Both the position numbers and the translations under genes were made by a program. The notes under the pieces are model-generated. The model did not search any database. It saw only the letters and a list, made by a program, of their open reading frames with translations, and was not told where the DNA came from. 64,000 nucleotides of DNA, from the NCBI GenBank assembly GCA_963741615.1, contig CAVUIU010000019.1:372001-436000 (forward strand), in the 5' to 3' direction. This document shows, piece after piece, positions 15,694-23,207 of this stretch; positions within the stretch are counted from its first letter, which is position 1, and each line of letters opens with the position of its first letter. This DNA is from UBA9676 sp963741615. GTDB taxonomy: Bacteria > Actinomycetota > Actinomycetes > Streptosporangiales > Streptosporangiaceae.

Positions 15694-17091
15694 ATGCAGC
15701 CTGAAATTGACGCTCAGCTCAGCAACTTCTTCGAAGACGCACCAGCCCGCGACTTCGCCAAGGTCATGCGCGGGTACGACCAGCACCAGGTCGACGAGTA
15801 CCTCAAGCAGCTTGACGCCGAAATGCGCCAGCACCGCGACCAGGTGCAGGCCCTCCAGCAGGAACTATCCGACGCGCACCGGCAGATCCGGGAGCAGGAG
15901 CGCCCGACCTATTCCGGGCTCGGCTCCCGCATCGAGCAGCTGCTGCGGCTTGCCGAGGAGCAGGCCACCGAGATCGTGGGCGAGTCCAGGTCGGCGGCGA
16001 ACGAGCTCACCGCCGCCGCCAAGGTGGACGCCGCCGAACTGCGGGCCGCCGCCGAGAACGAGGCCGCCGAGCTGCGGGCCAACGCCAAGCGGGAGACCGA
16101 CGACCAGCGCAGTTCCGCCGAGCGTGACGCGGAGGCGATCCGGACCGGCGCCCGGCGCGAGGCGGACGAGCTGACCTCGACCACCGAGCGGGAGGTCGCC
16201 AAGCTGCGCGCTACCGCCGATCACGAGGTCGCCGAGAAGCGGGCCGCGGTCGAGCGGGATATCGCCAAGCTCCGGACCACCACCGAGCGCGAAGCCGCCC
16301 AGCTGAAGGCCTCCGCGAAGCGGGAGCGAGACGAGATCCTGACCACGTCCAAGCGGCAGGCGGACGAGATGCGCAGCCAGGCGCAGCGCATCCTGGAGGA
16401 GAGCGAGGCACAGCGCGCCCAGGCTGAGGCCGAGTTCGAGATCCAGCTGGCCTCCCGCCGGGAAGAATCCGAACGGCAGGAGGCGGAACGCCTCGCGGCA
16501 GCGCAGGCGGCGACCCAGAAGCTGGTCACCGAGGCGGAGCAGCGGGCCGCCACCGCCGAGCAGCGGGCCGCCAAGGCCAGCGCACAGGCCGAGCAGACCC
16601 GCCGCGAGGCCGACCAGCACTCCAAGCAGCTGGTCAGCAACGCCAAGAAGAACGCCGACCAGATCGTCGCCCAGGCGAAGGGCCAGGCCGACCAGCTCCT
16701 GGCCGACACCCGGAGCGAGATCGAGCGGCACCGGGCCTCGGCGCAGCGCGAGGTCAACGAGCTGAGCAAGCAGAAGGAGAGCATCTCCACCCACCTGGCC
16801 CAGATCAGCCAGTTGCTCGGCACCCAGATGCCCGGCCTGGGCGACGCGCTCAAGCCCGCCCGGCCCGCGGTCGCGGCCGCCGCACCCAAGGCGGTGGCTC
16901 CCCCCGCTCACGCGGCCCCCGCACCGTCCCACGCGGCTCCCACCCAGAGCCACGCCACCCAGGGCCAGGCCAGCCAGGCCCCGGCCACCCAGAGCCAGGC
17001 CACGCAGGCCCAGCCCGCCACTGGCACGCCGAAGCAGCCGGTCCCGGCCAAGGCTGCCAACGCGAACGACGAGGAGTGGTGGACCGAGTAG
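15694..17091 (+). CDS. DivIVA/Scy-like coiled-coil polarity protein
   Basis: The 465-residue protein opens with a DivIVA-type N-terminal lipid-binding motif (RDFAKVMRGYDQHQVDEYLKQLDAEM). About 300 residues of almost uninterrupted coiled coil follow, built from A/E/R-rich 7- and 11-residue repeats (for example AAENEAAELRANAKRETDD). The Pro/Ala/Gln-rich tail has ATQ/SHA repeats and ends DEEWWTE. Position beside mce-thiolase-meaB matches the streptomycete Scy/FilP locus, whose products build the cytoskeletal scaffold at hyphal tips. At 465 residues it is much shorter than Scy and longer than FilP. A role in polar growth is inferred. A strong terminator follows. Confidence 0.82.
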   Translation: MQPEIDAQLSNFFEDAPARDFAKVMRGYDQHQVDEYLKQLDAEMRQHRDQVQALQQELSDAHRQIREQERPTYSGLGSRIEQLLRLAEEQATEIVGESRSAANELTAAAKVDAAELRAAAENEAAELRANAKRETDDQRSSAERDAEAIRTGARREADELTSTTEREVAKLRATADHEVAEKRAAVERDIAKLRTTTEREAAQLKASAKRERDEILTTSKRQADEMRSQAQRILEESEAQRAQAEAEFEIQLASRREESERQEAERLAAAQAATQKLVTEAEQRAATAEQRAAKASAQAEQTRREADQHSKQLVSNAKKNADQIVAQAKGQADQLLADTRSEIERHRASAQREVNELSKQKESISTHLAQISQLLGTQMPGLGDALKPARPAVAAAAPKAVAPPAHAAPAPSHAAPTQSHATQGQASQAPATQSQATQAQPATGTPKQPVPAKAANANDEEWWTE

Positions 17092-17102
17092 CCACCGCTC
17101 AA

Positions 17103-17142
17103 CGCGAAGGGGGCCGGCGCTCACGCGCCGGCCCCCTTCGCG
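17103..17142. terminator. Bidirectional terminator hairpin
   Basis: An 18-bp perfect stem (17103-17120 pairing with 17125-17142) encloses a TCAC loop. It lies 11 bases after the coiled-coil gene stop and 34 bases from the end of the convergent SDR gene, so it can serve both. There is no long T tract, as usual in high-GC actinomycetes. Confidence 0.88.
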
Positions 17143-17176
17143 ACTCCGGCACCGGCCGGGCGGGCCTTCCCCCGGC

Positions 17177-17941
17177 TCAGCTCAGCGCGGTCTGGCCCCC
17201 GTCGATGACGAGCACCTGGCCGGTCATGTACGAAGAGGCGTCGCTGGCAAGGAAGACAGCCGGGCCGGTCATCTCCTCAGCCCGGCCCCAGCGCCGCATC
17301 GGCACGGTGGCCACGGTCGCCTTGCCGCCCGTCTCGTCCTGCCACAGTTCCCGGTTGAGCTCGGTCGCGGTCCAGCCCGGGCACAGGGCGTTGACCCGGA
17401 CCCCCAGTCCCGCCCACTCCACCGCCAGCGACTTGGTGAGCGAGATGAGGCCCGCCTTGGCGGCCCCGTAGGGGGACAGGAACGGCGAGCCGATCAGGCC
17501 AGCGACCGAGGCCACGTTGATGACCGAGCCGGCGCCCCGGCTCACCAGGTGGCTGCCGATGGCGTGGCAGACGTACATGGCCGAGTCAAGGTTCAGCCTG
17601 ATGAGCTTGTCCCAGCCGGCCAGCCGCAGATCGAGGAACGGCACCGCGAAGTTGGAGCCGCCCGCGTTGTTCACCACGACGTCGACGTGCCCGAGCCGGT
17701 CAATCGCGGCCGCGACCGCCGCTTCGACGGCATCCTGCCGGGTGACGTCGGCGGGGATGACGTGGGCCTCGCGCCCGCAGTCAGTGATCTGCTTGGCGGT
17801 CGCGGCGAGCCCCTCCTCGCCGCGGGCCACCACTGCCACATCCGCTCCAGCCTGTGCGAGCGCGACCGCGATCGCCTGCCCGATGCCGCGGGACGCGCCG
17901 GTGACGAATGCTTTCTTTCCTGTCAGGTCGAAGGGGGTCAC
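17177..17941 (-). CDS. Short-chain dehydrogenase/reductase
   Basis: The 254-residue Rossmann oxidoreductase has the cofactor loop VTGASRGIGQAIAVALAQAGADVAVVARG, the structural motif VNNAGGSNFAVP, catalytic Ser in VINVASVAGLIGS, and YGAAKAGLISL with the Tyr-xxx-Lys pair. The C-terminus is FLASDASSYMTGQVLVIDGGQ. The Arg after the basic loop (VARGEE) suggests NADP preference, as inference. GTG 17941 is preferred because GGAAGGA within the upstream gene's end sits about six bases before it. It is the last gene of a three-gene minus-strand group with the hydrolase and the zinc-ribbon-like protein. The substrate is unknown. Confidence 0.9.
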   Translation of the reverse strand: MTPFDLTGKKAFVTGASRGIGQAIAVALAQAGADVAVVARGEEGLAATAKQITDCGREAHVIPADVTRQDAVEAAVAAAIDRLGHVDVVVNNAGGSNFAVPFLDLRLAGWDKLIRLNLDSAMYVCHAIGSHLVSRGAGSVINVASVAGLIGSPFLSPYGAAKAGLISLTKSLAVEWAGLGVRVNALCPGWTATELNRELWQDETGGKATVATVPMRRWGRAEEMTGPAVFLASDASSYMTGQVLVIDGGQTALS

Positions 17942-17943
17942 CG

Positions 17944-18657
17944 TCAGTCCTTCCATTCCGTCGGGAGCGGCCAGGCCGCCGGGTTGATCCGGCGCACGAT
18001 CTCCCCCAGCACAATACGGACGGCGGGCTCGCCCACCCACAGGTGCCTGGCCCGCTCCACCGCGATCAGCTCCGCCTGCGGCACCCGGGCGAAGCGGCCG
18101 GCCGCCTCCGGCGGCCGCAGGTAGTCGTCGAGCCCGGGCACCAGGACCAGCAGCGGCTTGCCCGAGGCGGCCCAGGCGTCGAGGTCCGCGTCCCCCGCCC
18201 GGCGCAGCGGCGGCGAGATCAGGATCGCGCCCTCCACCGCCGGGTCGTTGCCCCACCTCAGCGCGAGTTCCGTGCCGAACGACCAGCCCACCAGCCACAG
18301 TCGCGGCAGACCCGCGCCCGCGCACCAGGCAACGGCGGCCGCCACGTCGTATCGTTCGGCCTCACCGCCGTCGAACGTTCCTGTACTGCGCCCCCGCTCC
18401 GACGCGGTGCCGCGGGTGTTGAACCTGAGCACGGCCAGGTCGGCCATGGCCGGCAGGCGGTTGGCCGCCTTGCGCAGCAGGTGGCTGTCCATCATCCCGC
18501 CGTGCGTGGGCAGCGGGTGAAGGCAGATGAGGGTGGCCACCGGGTCGTGGCCGGCGGGCAGCGCCAGCTCGCCCAGCAGCGACTGCCCATCGGAGGTGTG
18601 CAGGGTGACCGGCTCGCGCCGCGCTGGCAGGACCGTGCTGGCCCGGATCTCGCTCAT
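17944..18657 (-). CDS. Alpha/beta-hydrolase fold protein
   Basis: This 237-residue hydrolase starts MSEIRASTVLPARREPVTLHTSDG. The fold is shown by ATLICLHPLPTHGGMMDSHLLRKAA, the RFNTRGTASERG segment, nucleophile elbow GWSFGTELAL (Ser), catalytic Asp in LVPGLDDYLRPPE and His in RARHLWVGEP. The family covers esterases and related hydrolases, and the substrate cannot be named. It stops two bases before the SDR start and begins seven bases after the preceding gene, so the three genes form a tight operon. Confidence 0.87.
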   Translation of the reverse strand: MSEIRASTVLPARREPVTLHTSDGQSLLGELALPAGHDPVATLICLHPLPTHGGMMDSHLLRKAANRLPAMADLAVLRFNTRGTASERGRSTGTFDGGEAERYDVAAAVAWCAGAGLPRLWLVGWSFGTELALRWGNDPAVEGAILISPPLRRAGDADLDAWAASGKPLLVLVPGLDDYLRPPEAAGRFARVPQAELIAVERARHLWVGEPAVRIVLGEIVRRINPAAWPLPTEWKD

Positions 18658-18663
18658 GGCCGG

Positions 18664-19065
18664 TCACCTGCCCGCCGGGCGGCCCCGGCTGCCCCGGCGG
18701 CCCCGCGCGTGCCGTTGCAGCCGCCGCCGCCAGCAGGGGCTGTGCCAGTGGCGGCGTTCCACCGCGCCGGGCGTATGGGCCGGCCAGGCGACCAGATGGG
18801 CCGTGCCCGGTGGGATCTCCTGGTCGCACCCCGGGCAGCGATAGGCCTTCGTGCTGGCGGCGCCGGGCACCATGCGGATCACCCAGTCCCCGTCCGGCGC
18901 CGATTCGGTACGCTGCGGGCCCAGCCGGAGCACGGGGCCGTCCTCTCCCTCGTCCCCGCCGGGGGTGCCCGCGGTGCCGGGCCGGCCGCGCGGGACGCCA
19001 CCACGGGGCTTGCGCGGGATGGCCGCCGGCAGCCGGCTGGCCTTGCGAGGGCTCACGGCGGTCAC
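18664..19065 (-). CDS. Small basic protein with CxxC/HxH putative zinc site
   Basis: From GTG 19065 this is a 133-residue protein with a basic, Arg/Gly-rich N-terminus and a conserved core TKAYRCPGCDQEIPPGTAHLVAWPAHTPGAVERRHWHSPCW. The CPGC, HWH and C residues could bind one zinc ion. Similar streptomycete proteins are often called ATP/GTP-binding, but no P-loop is visible here. GTG 19056 (VSPRKAS) is an alternative start that matches homologues better. It is the first gene of the operon with the hydrolase and SDR. The function is unknown. Confidence 0.7.
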   Translation of the reverse strand: MTAVSPRKASRLPAAIPRKPRGGVPRGRPGTAGTPGGDEGEDGPVLRLGPQRTESAPDGDWVIRMVPGAASTKAYRCPGCDQEIPPGTAHLVAWPAHTPGAVERRHWHSPCWRRRLQRHARGRRGSRGRPAGR

Positions 19066-19182
19066 TGTAGGGCATCCGTGATAGAGCAGAACATCGCAGG
19101 GACGCGTCGATCCCGGCACTTCCCGTTCGTCGTACCAGATGGACACCCAACCGCGTCAGCCACTGAGGGGAACACCGAGGAC

Positions 19183-19545
19183 ATGAGTACTCAGCACAGT
19201 GACAGCGCTACGGCATCCCCCGCCACGCCCGTGCAGTTCCGCCTGGTGACCCGGTATGCCAGCCGCTCGGCCGAGGCGGCCGACGACAACCAGCGCCGGG
19301 TCGAGGCGGTGTTCGCCGAACTGGCGCAGGCCAAGCCCGACAACGTCACCTACCTGGTCCTGCGGCTTGCCGACGACTCGTTCGTGCACATCTCGTTCCA
19401 CGGCCACCGGCCCGACGAGACCAACCCGATCGCCTCCTGCGACGCGTTCAAGCACTTCCTGGACGGCCACGGTGAGCGGCGGGCGGGTGAGATCGATCAG
19501 CAGCAGGCCAGTCTCGTCGGGGCATACGTGACCCACATCGGCTGA
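19183..19545 (+). CDS. Conserved hypothetical protein, possible ABM-like dimeric alpha/beta barrel
   Basis: This 120-residue protein starts at ATG 19183 after GAGG. A flexible Ser/Thr-rich N-terminus precedes QFRLVTRYASRSAEAADDNQRRVEAVFAELAQAKPDNVTYLVLRLADDSFVHISFHG. It ends GEIDQQQASLVGAYVTHIG. The beta-alpha-beta pattern with an aromatic HISFHG strand resembles antibiotic-biosynthesis-monooxygenase folds, but this is a shape-level guess. It is divergent from the zinc-ribbon-like gene. No membrane segments are seen. Confidence 0.65.
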   Translation: MSTQHSDSATASPATPVQFRLVTRYASRSAEAADDNQRRVEAVFAELAQAKPDNVTYLVLRLADDSFVHISFHGHRPDETNPIASCDAFKHFLDGHGERRAGEIDQQQASLVGAYVTHIG

Positions 19546-19719
19546 CGGCCATGCGGGCCGGTGCGGGAACGTTCCGGCCGCGGTAACGCTTCGGTAACAG
19601 CCTGGGCGGGGGTCGTCCGCTTGCCCATCGGCCCAGCGCGGGCTGATCCTGGCGGGACAGCCAGGCGGGACAGCCAGGCTCCGGCCCCGGTCGCGGACCG
19701 GCCGCTACAGTGGGCTCCC

Positions 19720-20379
19720 GTGCGGCTTGTTATCGCCAGGTGCAGCGTGGACTATGCCGGCCGGCTCACCGCCCGCCTGCCCTCTGCGCTGCGGCTGCTC
19801 ATCGTCAAGGCGGACGGTTCGGTGCTCGTCCATTCGGACGGCGGCTCCTACAAGCCGCTGAACTGGATGTCGCCGCCGTGCCGCCTGGAAGAGTCGCCCG
19901 GTGCCTGGCGGGTGGTGAACAAGGGCGGCGAGGAGCTGCTGATCACGATCGAGGAGGTCCTGCACGACTCCCGGCACGAGCTGGGTAACGACCCTGGGCT
20001 GGTCAAGGACGGCGTGGAGGCGCATCTGCAGGAACTGCTCGCTGTCCAGCTGCACGTGCTGGGCGAGGGATGGCGGCTGGTGCGCCGCGAGTACCCGACC
20101 GCCATCGGGCCGGTCAACCTCATGTGCCGTGACGCCGAGGCGGTGGCGGTGGCGGTCGAGATCAAACGGCGGGGCGAGATCGACGGCGTCGAACAACTCA
20201 CCCGTTACCTCCAATTGCTCAACCGCGATCCGCTGCTTGCCCCGGTGCGCGGCGTGTTCGCCGCCCAGGAGATCAGACCCCAGGCCCGGGTGCTGGCGGA
20301 GGACCGGGGAATCCGCTGTGTGACCTTGGACTATGACGCAATGCGAGGGATCGGCGACGCCTCCCTGAGACTGTTCTAA
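19720..20379 (+). CDS. nucS: Endonuclease NucS (mismatch-specific)
   Basis: This 219-residue enzyme starts at GTG 19720 (VRLVIARCSVDYAGRLTARLP). NucS cuts both strands at mismatches and substitutes for MutS/MutL repair in Actinobacteria. The N-terminal DNA-binding half carries PLNWMSPPCRLEESPG. The RecB-like nuclease half shows Asp138 in MCRDAEAV and the Glu147-x-Lys149 pair in VEIKRRGEIDGVEQLTRYLQLLNRD. The C-terminal SLRLF is a likely sliding-clamp-binding tail. All catalytic residues look intact. Upstream bases 19546-19719 show no clear element; the open frame to 19561 is not protein-like. Confidence 0.95.
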   Translation: MRLVIARCSVDYAGRLTARLPSALRLLIVKADGSVLVHSDGGSYKPLNWMSPPCRLEESPGAWRVVNKGGEELLITIEEVLHDSRHELGNDPGLVKDGVEAHLQELLAVQLHVLGEGWRLVRREYPTAIGPVNLMCRDAEAVAVAVEIKRRGEIDGVEQLTRYLQLLNRDPLLAPVRGVFAAQEIRPQARVLAEDRGIRCVTLDYDAMRGIGDASLRLF

Positions 20380-20446
20380 CCCAGACGCCAACTCGCGTAC
20401 CAATTGTCCGCAGCAGCCCACTTGGTTTCGGTTACGATTCGCTGTT

Positions 20447-21301
20447 ATGGGTGCTGAAGAATACGGGGGTTCGCCTCTGCCCGTCCGCACTACCCGCTAC
20501 CTCCGGCCGGGGCGTCACTCGAGTCCGCACCAGCTCTCCCTGCCACCCGAAGCGCCAGCGCTCGTGCTCGCCGTTCCCGGATCGGCGAGCCCGGGGACTG
20601 AGGAGATGGCCGCCGAGATCGCGGCCTGGGCCGGTGCTTCCTGCCCCGGCGTCACCGTGACCGCCGGTTACGTGGAGGGCAGCGAGCACCACCTCAGCGA
20701 GATCCTCAGCGGCCTGCGCAGCCCGCGCGGCCGCCCTCCGGCGGTGGTCATCCCGCTCCTGGTCTGCCCCTATGCGGAAGTGGACGAGGCGATCGCGGCC
20801 ATCGTGGCGGAGGCAGAGGCGCCCATCATGGTCGCCGGGCATCTGGGGCCCCATCCGCTCCTGGCCGAGGCGCTGCACGCACGGCTCTCCGAGGCCGGCC
20901 TCGCCCGGGCCGGGCGGTCGGGCCGGATCAGCATCGTTACCGCCGCTGACGGGGTCATCGTGGGCACCGCCGGGGACGCCGAAGCCGTCCAGGCGGCCGG
21001 CGTGGTCGCCGTCCTGCTCGCCTCCCGGCTCACCATCCCGGCCGTGCCCGCGCCGCTCGGCGACCTCGCCGCGCTCCGGCGCGCGGCGGATCAGTTGCGG
21101 GCAGCGCGGGTCACCCGGGTGGCGCTGGCCCCGTGTGTCATCGGGCCGGAGGTACCGCCTGCCGCCATGGCAGCCATTTCCGCCGAGGCCGGCCTGGAAT
21201 GCGCGCCGCCGCTCGGCGGCTACGCCACGATCGGGCAGCTCGTCGCCATCCGCTACGGTGTCGCGCTGGAAGACCCGCAACTGGCCGACGTCCCCAGCTG
21301 A
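20447..21301 (+). CDS. CbiX/sirohydrochlorin-chelatase-like protein lacking the N-terminal catalytic His
   Basis: This 284-residue protein is built like tandem CbiX/SirB domains (GRPPAVVIPLLVCPYAEVDEAIAA, GHLGPHPLLAEALHARL, ARVTRVALAPCVIGPEVP). In true chelatases the first strand ends in an AHGSRDP-type motif with the metal-handling His; here it reads AVPGSASPGTEEMAAEIA. The internal GHLGPHP His residues remain. A chelatase role in sirohaem or B12 synthesis is therefore doubtful, and a diverged relative is more likely. It is preceded by nucS and followed by a small kinase gene on the same strand. ATG 20447 (MGAEEYGGSPLPVRTTRY) is the only clear start. Confidence 0.75.
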   Translation: MGAEEYGGSPLPVRTTRYLRPGRHSSPHQLSLPPEAPALVLAVPGSASPGTEEMAAEIAAWAGASCPGVTVTAGYVEGSEHHLSEILSGLRSPRGRPPAVVIPLLVCPYAEVDEAIAAIVAEAEAPIMVAGHLGPHPLLAEALHARLSEAGLARAGRSGRISIVTAADGVIVGTAGDAEAVQAAGVVAVLLASRLTIPAVPAPLGDLAALRRAADQLRAARVTRVALAPCVIGPEVPPAAMAAISAEAGLECAPPLGGYATIGQLVAIRYGVALEDPQLADVPS

Positions 21302-21334
21302 CGGCCCGGCCCGGCCACCGTGCGATGATCGACC

Positions 21335-21841
21335 GTGCTCGTCATCATGTCCGGGCTGCCGGCGACCGGGAAGAGCACCCTCGCCCGCGGGCTTGCCCGC
21401 GAGATCGGGGCGGTCCACCTGCGGATCGATGCCATCGAGCACGCGGTGGTGGGGTCCGGGCTCGGCAGCCATCCGCTGGGGTCCATCGGCTATGTGCTCG
21501 GCTACGCGCTCGCCGAGGACTACCTGCGCCAGGGATTCGCGGTCGTGGCCGACTCGGTCAACCCGCTCGCCATCACGCGCGAGGCATGGCGGGGGGTGGC
21601 GCGGGCCGGCTCCGGCGAGTACCTCGAAGTCGAGGTCATCTGCTCCGACCAGGCCGAGCACCGGTGGCGGGCCAGCATGCGCACCAGCGACATTCCCGGC
21701 TTCCGCCTGCCGACCTGGCTGGACATCCTGAGCCGCGAATACGAGCCCTGGGATCATGATCACGCGATCGTGGACACGGCGGTAGCCACCGAAGCCGAAT
21801 GCGTCGCCCTGCTCCGGTCGCTGCTGCCCGGCCAGCCCTGA
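21335..21841 (+). CDS. Small P-loop NTPase/kinase
   Basis: This 168-residue protein starts at GTG 21335: LVIMSGLPATGKSTLARGLAREIG, with a canonical Walker A. LRIDAIEHAV supplies an Asp after the second strand, and GFAVVADSVNPLAITREAW is a nucleoside-kinase-like strand. VEVICSDQAEHRWRASMR carries the lid arginines. This matches the AAA/zeta-toxin-like small-molecule kinase group (chloramphenicol phosphotransferase-like). The substrate is unknown. It is 33 bases after the CbiX-like gene and ends seven bases from the convergent reductase-deaminase gene. Confidence 0.85.
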   Translation: MLVIMSGLPATGKSTLARGLAREIGAVHLRIDAIEHAVVGSGLGSHPLGSIGYVLGYALAEDYLRQGFAVVADSVNPLAITREAWRGVARAGSGEYLEVEVICSDQAEHRWRASMRTSDIPGFRLPTWLDILSREYEPWDHDHAIVDTAVATEAECVALLRSLLPGQP

Positions 21842-21848
21842 GGCAGGC

Positions 21849-23018
21849 TCACCCGCCAAGGACCTCCGCGTTGACGGCGCGGGCCTGCGCGGCGAGGCCC
21901 GCGATCTCCACCACGGTGATCCCGGCCTCGGCGAGCAGGGCCGCTCCCCCGCCGGGAGCGAACACGGGCGGCTCCCGCCAGGCGATCACCACCCGCCGCA
22001 GGCCCGCCCCGATGATGAGTTCCGCGCACGGGCGCGGCCGGGAGGCGCGGAACCGGCACGGCTCCAGGGAGCTGTACAGCGTCGCCTTCCCCAGCCGGGG
22101 ATCCGCCAGGTCCAGTTTCGCCAGGGCAGCCTCTTCCGCGTGGTCGTGCCGTCCGCCCTCGCGCGAATAGCCGGTGGCGAGCACCGAGCCGTCATCCGCG
22201 ACCACCACCGCCCCGACCGAGAACGCCGTCGCCGACGGCGGGCAGCGCCGGGACAGCCCGATGGCGCGGGCCAGCCAGTCGCGGTCGGCATCGGTCGCCC
22301 CGCCGGCCCGCCCCGGCACCCGGTCCGCGGGCTGGCGGGGCGGCGGGGCGAGCAGGTACCGCAGCAGCACCACCTCGCCGAGCCGCCGCGTCCCGGCGAG
22401 GATCATCGGGGACGCGGGCCCGTGCGGGTAGCCGGCCGGGCCCGCGAAGCGGGGCGCCGCCGGGTCGCCGACGAAGAACGGCGCGACCACCAGCTGAAGT
22501 TCGTCCACCATCCCTTCGGCCAGGAACTGGCTGCCCAGGCTCGCGCCGCCCTCCACCATCAGCCGGCCGATCCCCCGGCCAGCCAGGTCGGCGAGCACCG
22601 CCGGCAGCCGCACCGGCTGGCCCGCATCAACCACCTGCGCCAGCCCGTTCAGCCGGCGGGTGAGATCAGCCGCCACCGGGGAGGGGCAGTACACCAGCCG
22701 CGCCCCGGCCCCGCCGGAGAAGAACCGCGCGCCCGGGTCCAGGTCGCCGCTGGCGGTCAGGGTGACCCCGGCGGGATGCTCGGGCTGGCCGCTGGCCACG
22801 CGGGCCGCCTGCCGCTGCGGCGAGCGGATCAGCAGCCGTGGGTCGTCGCGGCGGATCGTGCCCGCCCCGACCATGATCGCGTCGCTGCCGGCCCGCTCCC
22901 CGTCCACCCTGTCCAGGTCGGCGGCGCCCGAGAGGACGAGCCGCTGCGGTCCCGGCGCGTCCAGGCAGCCATCGACCGAGATGGCACAGCTGAGCAGCAC
23001 GTACGGGCGTTCGGTCAC
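21849..23018 (-). CDS. RibD-like reductase-deaminase fusion in reversed domain order
   Basis: The 389-residue protein has a RibD C-terminal/dihydrofolate-reductase-like domain first (about 1-222: RPYVLLSCAISVDGCLD, GSDAIMVGAGTIRRDDPRL, RLMVEGGASLGSQFLAEGMVDELQL). A cytidine-deaminase-like domain follows (about 245-389). The zinc site of the latter is His293-Ala-Glu295 (HDHAEEAAL) with Cys321 and Cys331 in EPCRFRASRPRPCAE. Canonical RibD has the deaminase first. The enzyme may act on a pyrimidine or pteridine intermediate of riboflavin-like or secondary metabolism. GTG 23018 has GGAG nine bases upstream. It is divergent from the aldehyde dehydrogenase. Confidence 0.87.
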   Translation of the reverse strand: MTERPYVLLSCAISVDGCLDAPGPQRLVLSGAADLDRVDGERAGSDAIMVGAGTIRRDDPRLLIRSPQRQAARVASGQPEHPAGVTLTASGDLDPGARFFSGGAGARLVYCPSPVAADLTRRLNGLAQVVDAGQPVRLPAVLADLAGRGIGRLMVEGGASLGSQFLAEGMVDELQLVVAPFFVGDPAAPRFAGPAGYPHGPASPMILAGTRRLGEVVLLRYLLAPPPRQPADRVPGRAGGATDADRDWLARAIGLSRRCPPSATAFSVGAVVVADDGSVLATGYSREGGRHDHAEEAALAKLDLADPRLGKATLYSSLEPCRFRASRPRPCAELIIGAGLRRVVIAWREPPVFAPGGGAALLAEAGITVVEIAGLAAQARAVNAEVLGG

Positions 23019-23207
23019 CAGGTTCAGCTCCGTGTCAAGCGGCGCCCGGCCGACGGCGGCACCGGCTTCCCCCACGGTATCCAGTCCCGGGGCCGACTGC
23101 CCGGCGCAAGCCTGCCCGCAGGCCGTACCCGGCGCTGGCGCCAGTGCGGCGCCCCGCCGCCGGTGGTTTACTGGCTCGCAACCGGGCGGCGCGATCATGC
23201 GAGGGTG

